Positions 57,110 to 64,000 of a stretch of 64,000 nucleotides of DNA are shown here, one piece after another. Source of the stretch: Ophioderma brevispina. Lineage: Eukaryota > Echinodermata > Ophiuroidea > Amphilepidida > Ophiodermatidae. Every line of letters starts with the position of its first letter. The first letter of the stretch is position 1. The position numbers and the translations under genes were made by a program. The notes below the pieces were generated by a model, which saw only the letters and a program-made list of their open reading frames with translations, was not told the DNA's origin and made no database searches. Location of the stretch: NCBI GenBank assembly GCA_023653785.1, contig JAMKCH010058117.1, positions 115,371 to 179,370 of the forward strand, in the 5' to 3' direction.

Positions 57110-57548
57110 GTGGAGCCTGCCACCGATTCCAGTGAGGTTACTATTTCTGATTCCTTGATCGGCCCCCACTATACATTATTTACCCATCTCCGGAGCGTGC
57201 GTTGTCTGCCCCTTGCTGGTTATGACTATGCAGACACATATTACATTTTACACAAAACCGACGATTGCCGGTACCCACACTTTGTGAAGACAAACGACAT
57301 GGGAAATACGTGTGTCCAAAACTACACCATCTTATCGGCCCAGTCAGACAAAAAATATGTATATTCAGTTTTTTTATATGACATTAATGAAGGCAAATGA
57401 CATGGGCAATTGTTGCGTCTACCACTGCACCAACATAACAAGTTTCACGAAAATCAGTCATTACTTTCTGGTTTATGAAGGTTTACCTTTTGGTGGTCGA
57501 GAAAAATTTAATCACTATAGCAATGGTAATAGTCAAATTGAGTACTAA
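57110..57548 (+). other. overlapping ORFs with a repeated NDMGN-C motif, unknown
   Basis: Two overlapping frames carry KTNDMGNTCVQNYTI (near 57290) and KANDMGNCCVYHCTN (near 57390). The underlying DNA AAGACAAACGACATGGGAAA and AAGGCAAATGACATGGGCAA is a direct repeat about 100 bases apart. Upstream, TDDCRYPHF adds cysteine. There are no splice signals I trust and the frame shifts between the repeats. It may be a decayed secreted-type gene or a transposon piece. Confidence 0.25.
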
Positions 57549-57908
57549 CACTCGTCTAACGAAGGTGGCGTTGGTTACCAAAACGCCGTCCATTTTTTTT
57601 TTTGAGTCCTACTAACATGACAAACCCCATTTTGGTGCAAACATTATTTAATGTAATTGTGCATTGAGATTTTATATCCTATTAAGGCAAAAAACAAACA
57701 TCCACCGGTTTATAGTAAGGGTACAGGGTGATCCAAAAGTGATGGAGTGGGGTGGCAATACCCCCTGTAGAACCCAAGTACCCAATATACTAGTCGACGG
57801 AAACACAGAAATTGGGTTCTGGTGCGTAGGGTTGTATGGTTCGCTTTCCATTGATACCAACATGAGTACAAATTTTCATTGAGCATTCCATCAGAATCTC
57901 CTAAGTCC

Positions 57909-58090
57909 CAGTGGCGTACTTAGCTAGGATTTTCACATTTTGGAGGACCTTGTCCCATCACAAACGAGAGAAAACGTTTGAAGGATCAGAGTCTGCGCCT
58001 TAGAGCCTGGTGAGTCCAGGGGAAGCCTGGTGGGCAGGCGCGGATCCGGGGGGGGGGTGCCGGGGGTGCCTGGCACCCCCCCCCCCGAAC
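57909..58090. mobile_element. hAT-like end sequences beside a G/C hairpin
   Basis: CAGTGGCGTACTTAGCTAGG at 57909 resembles a hAT terminal sequence, and CAGGCGCGGATCCGGGGG at 58035 resembles the end at 46729. A G10 run (58048-58057) and a C11 run (58076-58086) flank GTGCCGGGGGTGCCTGGCAC and could pair. Boundaries of any complete element are unclear. Confidence 0.4.
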
Positions 58091-59269
58091 GGAATTTTTT
58101 GAGGATACATTCTACAGAAGAAATGAAAGAGAGAGAGGAGATGACACTGTGTTGAGGAATGACGTGATAGTCTCGACCATTTTTTAATATACCTTGCAAC
58201 GGCAAACACATGCACCAAAGACTCAACAACTCCATTGAATTTAGAGCGAAATTATACTTCCCAAAAACAAACAAAATAGGTTACGCCATTTTCCGGTATG
58301 GTATTTTCGCAAAACTTAACGAGCGGCCCCCCGACCGCTTCGCGTATGTGAATCACCATTGTTTTCTTTTCTTTTTTTCATTGCTGGTTTTTGTTGACCT
58401 TAACAATGGATATGCTGAATGTTCCATTCAATAGAGATGAGAGTGAGTAAACCAAGCTTGACCATTCCATATTACTCAAACAGTAGAATTATGTGTTGAA
58501 AAAATTACTGTTGCATAGACCACATAGACATTAAGATTCGCCCCGCTGGTTGTTTTTTTATTTGACGTTGTGTTCTTTATTCTAACTTTTCAGATTGTGT
58601 GATTAGCAGTGACTTGATTGCAAACGCGGCGAGCGGTAGTATTTACTTTTTTAGCCTATTTGGTTGTTACTGATGTGCCGGGTAAGGATAAGGTTTGGGC
58701 GACACAGTTTGGGTACATAATTACGCGAATTCGGCAACTTTCAGCGGCATATATGGTTTAGAGGAAAATTAGCAATTTATCGGTTGCGCGGCGGAAAATG
58801 CGGGAAATTACCGTTTCTAAACATGATTGTCCTAGACTCTGTTTAGAAGTGCGCTCAAATCCCTAATTCTGAGCAGAAAATAAAAATAAAAACACAAGTT
58901 GCAGCTGAAGAATAGAAAATAATACAACTTGCAACGTGTCATCCTCCAAGCTTTTTCATAAATGCCGACAAAGGTTTTGGAATCTAGCCGGTTTACGAAA
59001 TGCGACAGCACCCAATCTTTTGTCCTAGCATAATGTTTTATTTTTATATTTGTTGATTTCTAGATGCTTTTGCCAAACCTTTTCAAATACTTTACAACTG
59101 ACCTTGCACATCTGCGGGAAAAAATGGTACGAAAGCGGTTCTGACTTGTCCTCTGTATGAAACCTCGTATGGTTCTTCAATGAACTAAAACGAGTCCTTA
59201 ACTCCTGTTAGCACCTTTTATGGTTCGGTTAGACCTTTTTGTGTCTCATATTTAATAACCATGTTTAGG

Positions 59270-60125
59270 GTTGCATTCTTGTGGGTTCCCATATAGAGAG
59301 AAAGAGTTCGACGTTTCATTTTTTTCTGAGAGTGTATTAAACTTTTAAATGCTTGTTTCATTTTAGTGATTCTTCAGTACTCTCTTAAAATGCCATTTGT
59401 CAAATTCCCGTGTCATTTAGTTTTGACACTTTTTATGTGTCAGAGTGACCATTTTATTGGTCGTTATGAGGTGGAAAAGTGTGAAACTTCTTTTTCCGAA
59501 TCGGAATAAATCGGGAATCTTTAACAAACTTTTCGCGAATCAATCACACCGCAAGCGATTGTGATTGGTTGTTCACTGTTTATCGCAAATCTTGCGATGT
59601 GCTTGGCACCTTACTGCATAAATTGATCATTTGAATCTAAACCGTGAACACCACGGTTTATATGTTTGACACGGAAAACTTATGGCACCTTCGTGCAACA
59701 TGCAGCTGCATTCTCAGTTTTTGTTCACCCACGTATAAGTGTTCCATTCACTGTTTTGCATTGATAAATTCATGACATAAAATTATCCACACTCTCCCAA
59801 ATTGCAGTGTGGTATTTTTTCTTTTTGTGTCACCTTTCCCGATTTGAGTTTGAACCTCCCATATGTGTTAAAAATTTTGACACAGACAATCTATTAAATT
59901 TGACACGGAAAATATTCAGTTTGACATGATGGTTGTCTATTCCGATTCGTTTTTAACACAAAAAAATATTCTTGACTAGATTTTGAGTGATTCTAACACT
60001 TTTCTGTGTCATTTCATTTGAACACCTTTTTCCGTGTCGTTTTTTGACCAATAGTTTTGTGGTTTCCCGGCGGACTAGTTTTCCGTGTCAATTTTACAAC
60101 TTTTGTGTCAATTACATGCTAGAAT
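59270..60125. repeat. repeat region rich in TTTTCCGTGTCA / TGACACGGAAAA
   Basis: The motif or a close variant occurs in both orientations at about 59407, 59433, 59669, 59878, 59898, 60003, 60029, 60078 and 60107. Similar GAGTGTATT boxes lie near 59331 and 60128. Other internal inversions are TTGGTCGTTATG and TTTTTTGACCAATAG. It looks like an old element with subterminal motif clusters, a pattern in which transposase-binding sites are repeated near both ends. No ORF. Confidence 0.6.
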
Positions 60126-60197
60126 AAGAGTGTATTGTAGATAAAGGATAGAACCGCATCTCTCTGGGACCTAATTGTGGACATTTTCAATGTTTAT

Positions 60198-61515
60198 CAC
60201 TCAGCAAAAAAGAAGTCCGCCGTCTATACTTTAATCATTCCAAAACTGATGGATGCGCACATTTCTTACGCACGTACATGACAATTTAAACTTTTGACCG
60301 ATAGATACCGTTTTAAAAAATACCTGAAATCGTCCATTTTTTTAATTAATAAGTTCATGCCAAGAAAAAAAAAATGCACTTTTGTCAGCAAATTCAATTT
60401 CACACAGAAAAGTGAGAAAGTACTCATTGCTTTCTGTCATAACACAACATTTATGACCGTTTTCTGGTCGTGTTTATTTTTTATTTTTGAAAAACAACAT
60501 TTATTACTCCATTTCAAAAGGTTGTAAACTCAGTAAGGAAGCAAGCAGCTCTCAATGTTCTATAATGGGTAGGTCCACCGTTCTTCTCAATGACTCGAGA
60601 CAACTCTCTTGCCTATATTGGTTGACTAAAGTGCGTATTTGCTGCTCATCTAAGTTTGACCAAGCCCGTTGCATATACTTTGCAATCCTGCAAGAGGTGT
60701 TTTTCTTTCATTTTCCTGTCGGCTTCATTCTTGATGTCATCCCACCTGTTCTCAATGGGGTTCAATCAGGGGATCTTGTCGGCCATCCCATACGCTCATC
60801 CCGTTGTCTTCCATATCCGGTTGGTGACATAAGCACGATTGACATGTCCTTGCCTCACTGTGTAATGAGAGGTCGACCACTTCTTGTGAAGATCCTTTAC
60901 ATCCCCGTCTGCCGAAACTTCAATCTCAGTTTCTGGATAGCCTTTGGCGGTTACTCCTAACCTCTTGCCACCTCTCTTACAGGTACACCTGCGTCTTGGA
61001 AGGCCTTATCTCGCCCCCTTTCAAAGTTTTTTTTCATGCGCGGTAGTCTTTAAAAACCAACCATACACCACATGTAACATGCAAAACCCGACACAGATAA
61101 CACAATGACATGACTTTTGCTTTTTAATCCCAAGAATTCCACAGTAAAAGAGATTATGTAAATCTCCACGAGCAGCCCTTTTCTTTTCAATGTGATTATG
61201 TAACAACACACGGGCAGAGCAACAACAGTAGTATTCACCTGCTCAAGAAATTGTGAATGAAATGTTTAACCGTACACACTTGGAAATCAAACTTCTACGT
61301 TTCAGGAAAAATAGTGCAACCTTTTTCCCTTGCATGAAATTTCATAAAATGGATGATTTCATGGTAAAAACGATGACTATCGGGCAAAAGTAAATTGTCA
61401 TTTTGTGTGTAAGAAATTTACGCGTCCATCATTTTTTGAATAATAAAAATAAATTAAATACTTTTTGAGTTACGTCAAAAAGTATCAGACGGGGACTTTC
61501 TTTTTTTGCTGAGTG
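60198..61515 (-). mobile_element. Tc1/mariner-like element, internally deleted (1.3 kb)
   Basis: Ends CACTCAGCAAAAAAGAAGTC (left) and the inverse of GACTTTCTTTTTTTGCTGAG (right) give inverted repeats of about 27 bp. TA lies right after the right end and one base from the left end. The minus strand carries a decayed transposase (about 60548-61045). The unit lies between two direct repeats (60151-60196 and 61671-61720, TCTCTGGGAC..GGACATTTTC), so it is inserted in an older repeat. Confidence 0.8.
60548..61045 (-). pseudogene. Tc1/mariner-like transposase relic
   Basis: Read on the minus strand with frameshifts: a helix-turn-helix-like VPVREVAKRLGVT and AIQKLRLKFRQTG, then GHVNRAYVTN, then the DDE-region signature WP(T)RSPDLNPIENRWDDIK and a C-terminal RAWSNLDEQQIRTLVNQY. 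The part that should hold the first two catalytic aspartates is missing, and the length is about half of an intact enzyme (usually about 340 residues). It cannot be active. Confidence 0.82.
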
Positions 61516-61756
61516 TAGAAAGGGCATACCTTGAAATACTTTTCTCTGAGGGATCTAATTTGCCCGTCAGATATTAATTTTTTATGGCAGGCTTTATGCC
61601 AAAAAATGGCTATTTTTCAATGGAAGAGCATTAATTACATCTAACAATTCTAACAAATAATTTTATATGTATAAACGCGACTCTCTGGGACTGAATTTAG
61701 GACATTTTCGATGCTTAATGCAGTGTATAGACATACCTTACCTTAGACATACCTTA

Positions 61757-61962
61757 AGGTTCGTTCATACCTCGATGCACTGTGCAGTGCAGTGCCGATA
61801 TATTGATCACTTGCTGCAGCAACTCAACGTAACCTGCTGCAGCTGCAGTTAAAATAAATTTAACTCGGTTGCAGTACCGCAATACAGTATACTGGACAGA
61901 GACCGTAATTCGAGCACTGCAACTTACCGCAACGCACGTTGCAGTGTAGTATGAACGAACCT
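61757..61962. mobile_element. PIF/Harbinger-type MITE with TTA duplication (206 bp)
   Basis: AGGTTCGTTCATAC at the left and GTATGAACGAACCT at the right are perfect 14-bp inverted ends, and TTA flanks both sides (61754-61756 and 61963-61965). The inside is rich in CTGCAG and GCAGTG words that also pair imperfectly. A 3-bp TTA/TAA duplication is characteristic of PIF/Harbinger transposition. It looks recent because the ends are perfect. Confidence 0.9.
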
Positions 61963-61999
61963 TTAGATGCCACACCTTCACCATCTTCGGTGATGACTA

Positions 62000-64000
62000 A
62001 TAGTGTGGCAGGGTTTGGGGGCCATTTTTACCCATCTAAAAACCCAAGTTACTTAATTCCTGCTTAAAGCAGAGGAGTGTGGGCGCTTGGACAGCACTTT
62101 CTGGTAGTTTATTCCAGCTATCCACCACTCGCTGACGGAAATTTTTTTTAAGTCGAGCCTTGATCTGGATTTGGCCAACTTTTGTGAATGCCCGCGTCTG
62201 TGCTGATAAACTGCTCTTTGAAAGAGGTTCTCTGGATTTATCTTATCAATTTGGTTTAAAATCCTGTAGTTTTGGATGATATCTGCTCTTTCATGTCTCT
62301 TTTCCAGTGTTGTTAGATGAAGTCGGTGTAATCGCTGCTCGTACGATAAATGTTGAAGACTTGGTATGATTTTGTTGCTCTAGCTTGGACCTTCTCAAGC
62401 ATTTTCTTGTCTTTTCCAGATAAGGGTTCCATGCTTGAATTGCATAATCGAGATGGGGACGAACCAGTGATTTGTATAATTTCAGGATGATTTCTTTACT
62501 TCTGAAGGCAAAATTTCTTTTGATCATCCCCAAGGCTCTATTTCCTTTCTTTGCGGCAGGTGCACATTGGGTTGAGACCTTCAATGATTTGTTGATTGGA
62601 GGGCCCAAGCTCTTTCTCCTCGACGGTTCTTTAATGTTGTGTGTCCATTGGATAAGAATGATGACGATTGTGATATCCAAAGTGCATAATCAACATTATC
62701 GCATTGTACTTCATGGTGCCAGAGTTTCTGCCCATCATGTAAGGGGTCTATATCATCTTGCATGCATCTGTGTTATTCATTTGTTGACACTGGGTGAATT
62801 AGTTGGTGTCATCTGCCCAAATTTGCTTATGTGGGCTGTTGCCGCGATAGCAGTCTCATTATCGTTCATATATATAAGGAAAAACAGAGTGGGTCCCAAC
62901 ACTGATCACTGCACCACTGAACTTGTTACATTATTCCACCGGACTCTGCTCCTAGAGTGGACTAACCTTTGTTTGCGGCCAGGCAGCCTGATTCGATCCA
63001 AGTTAGAATATTTGACCTTCGATGCAATGGATTTGATTTGTGCCTATCAGTCTTTGGTGTGGTAAGTGTCGAAGGCCTTTGCCAGGTCTTATGAATCAAC
63101 TGGTCGTTCCATATAATGAGCCTTTGTGATCACTTTCCAGGTATTCTATGAGAATTTTAGTGCAAGATTTTCCTTTCCTAAAACCATGTTGTGCCTCGCG
63201 ATTAGACTATACTTGTCAAGGTGTATGTCTTGTCTTTTTTCTAATAATGATTCTGCTCTCCCGTCGGTTGGAACATGATCTTCTTGCTGAGACTTATTGT
63301 AAATACAGGCGAGGGGCATGCACAGAGGGCTCGCACATGTTTTGAGGATAGATGGAGGGATTCGTACTGGGTCTGCTGCTTTGGGGGGTCCAGGTTTTAA
63401 TTTTTTGACAGCATTTGCAATGATTTCCCATATCTTTAGTTATCCTCATCCGGTCTGAGATATGTACATCAGGAAACTGGAACATTGGTTTCTCTTTGTG
63501 AACACAAGACGAGAAGAAGTCGTTTAGTGCTTCTGAGGAGGTTGTATGGATGGTTGTAGCAATGCCTGTGTCGGTGTTTAAGGGCCCTACTGTGTCTGTG
63601 ACTTGTTTTAGACCTTATGTAGGCGTAGAAGCTTTTTGGGGTCATCTTAATGTTTTCTGCTATTTTTTTCAAATCTATCTTAGGCCCAAATTCTCACTTC
63701 TAACTTAGCCTCTCTCTGACACTTTTTGTAGTGCTTAGATTTCTTTCAGTTTATTATTCTGATACCTCTCCAAGATCTGTGTTTCCTCCTCACTAGTTTT
63801 TGGTTTTCTTGTGAGCCATAACGGTTTTTTCTTTAGTTTTAATATATTGGTTCTTCATTGGGGACAAATGTTTGAATACGTCCTGTACCACCAAGATTCT
63901 TCCGTATCTGAGTTTCCAATTCTTGTCCCAAATTATCTGTCTCAGTTTGGCTCTAATTTTGTCATGTTGGCGTTTCTGTAGTCTCTTTTGTTTGTAGCTT
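62000..64000 (-). mobile_element. CR1/L2-group LINE remnant, runs off the right edge
   Basis: The minus strand gives ordered RT fragments in shifting frames: AENIKMTPKSFYAYIRSKT (63640), QHGFRKGKSC (63180), DLAKAFDT (63075), SVLGPTLF (62910), LYKSLVRPHLDYAIQAWNPY (62460), then (near 62150) text close to KNFRQRVVDSWNKLPESAV. This order and the KSLVRPHLEY/NFFxxRVVxxWNxLP motifs are typical of CR1/L2 elements. The catalytic YADD block is decayed. Many frameshifts and stops show it is old. The 3' end is near 62000; the 5' part lies beyond the window. Confidence 0.88.

Noticed and set aside
60487..60960. 157-codon plus-strand ORF
   Set aside because: It is the antisense of the Tc1/mariner-like transposase relic; the DLNPIENRW motif is on the minus strand.
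62472..63065. 197-codon plus-strand ORF
   Set aside because: It is the antisense shadow of a CR1/L2 LINE whose reverse transcriptase motifs read on the minus strand.

Overview
This window is eukaryotic nuclear DNA from an animal. It is intron-rich and AT-rich, with GT..AG splice sites, immunoglobulin (Ig) domain exons, LINEs, a Tc1/mariner remnant, tRNA-derived SINE heads and many short inverted-repeat transposons. The repeat style and an invertebrate-type Ig/SEA gene suggest a marine invertebrate deuterostome (echinoderm, hemichordate or amphioxus-like). That placement is inference and the species cannot be fixed from this sequence. No bacterial genes, operons, CRISPR arrays or rRNA genes are visible.

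Positions 1-31.7 kb, plus strand: one large gene whose 5' end lies before the window. I assembled 20 exons (1667-31692, about 5034 coding bases, about 1678 codons) that join in frame. They encode about twelve tandem Ig-like domains, then an 18-base microexon (PPPVI linker) and a two-exon SEA-like domain. Most junctions are phase 1. Six Ig domains are single symmetric exons, two more are split by a phase 1 intron, two are split by a phase 2 intron, one has an uncertain split, and the duplicated pairs make up the rest. Exons 4+5 (390+450 bp) and 6+7 (390+450 bp) are a tandem duplication of a two-domain cassette. A decayed copy of exon 2 sits between exons 4 and 5. No signal peptide, transmembrane segment or stop-bearing terminal exon was found, so this is the extracellular middle of a larger adhesion or receptor-type protein.

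Its introns are full of transposons: three TTAA-flanked inverted-repeat elements, TA-flanked MITEs, foldback elements, SINE copies, a ~2.9 kb broken LINE (19.05-21.96 kb, minus strand) and the 3' tail of a second LINE (26.2-27.1 kb, minus).

Positions 31.7-48.5 kb: no confident exon. The stretch holds a repeat family rich in GTCCTAGGAC-like sequence (33, 38.5 and 55-56 kb), a second larger copy of the 18 kb foldback element (44.27-46.10 kb) carrying a coding-like ORF, a 345 bp duplicated repeat, and poly-G/poly-C tracts next to hAT-like ends.

Positions 48.5-49.7 kb, minus strand: two exons of an ABCC/MRP4-like ABC transporter (start of the second membrane domain), separated by an intron that carries another TTAA-flanked element. 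The rest of that gene was not found here.

Positions 49.7-64 kb: mostly repeats. They include the diverged GTCC/GGAC array (55.4-56.5 kb), a TTTTCCGTGTCA-rich repeat (59.3-60.1 kb), an internally deleted Tc1/mariner-like element (60.20-61.52 kb), a clean PIF/Harbinger-type MITE (61.76-61.96 kb) and a CR1/L2-type LINE remnant running off the right edge (62.0-64.0 kb, minus).
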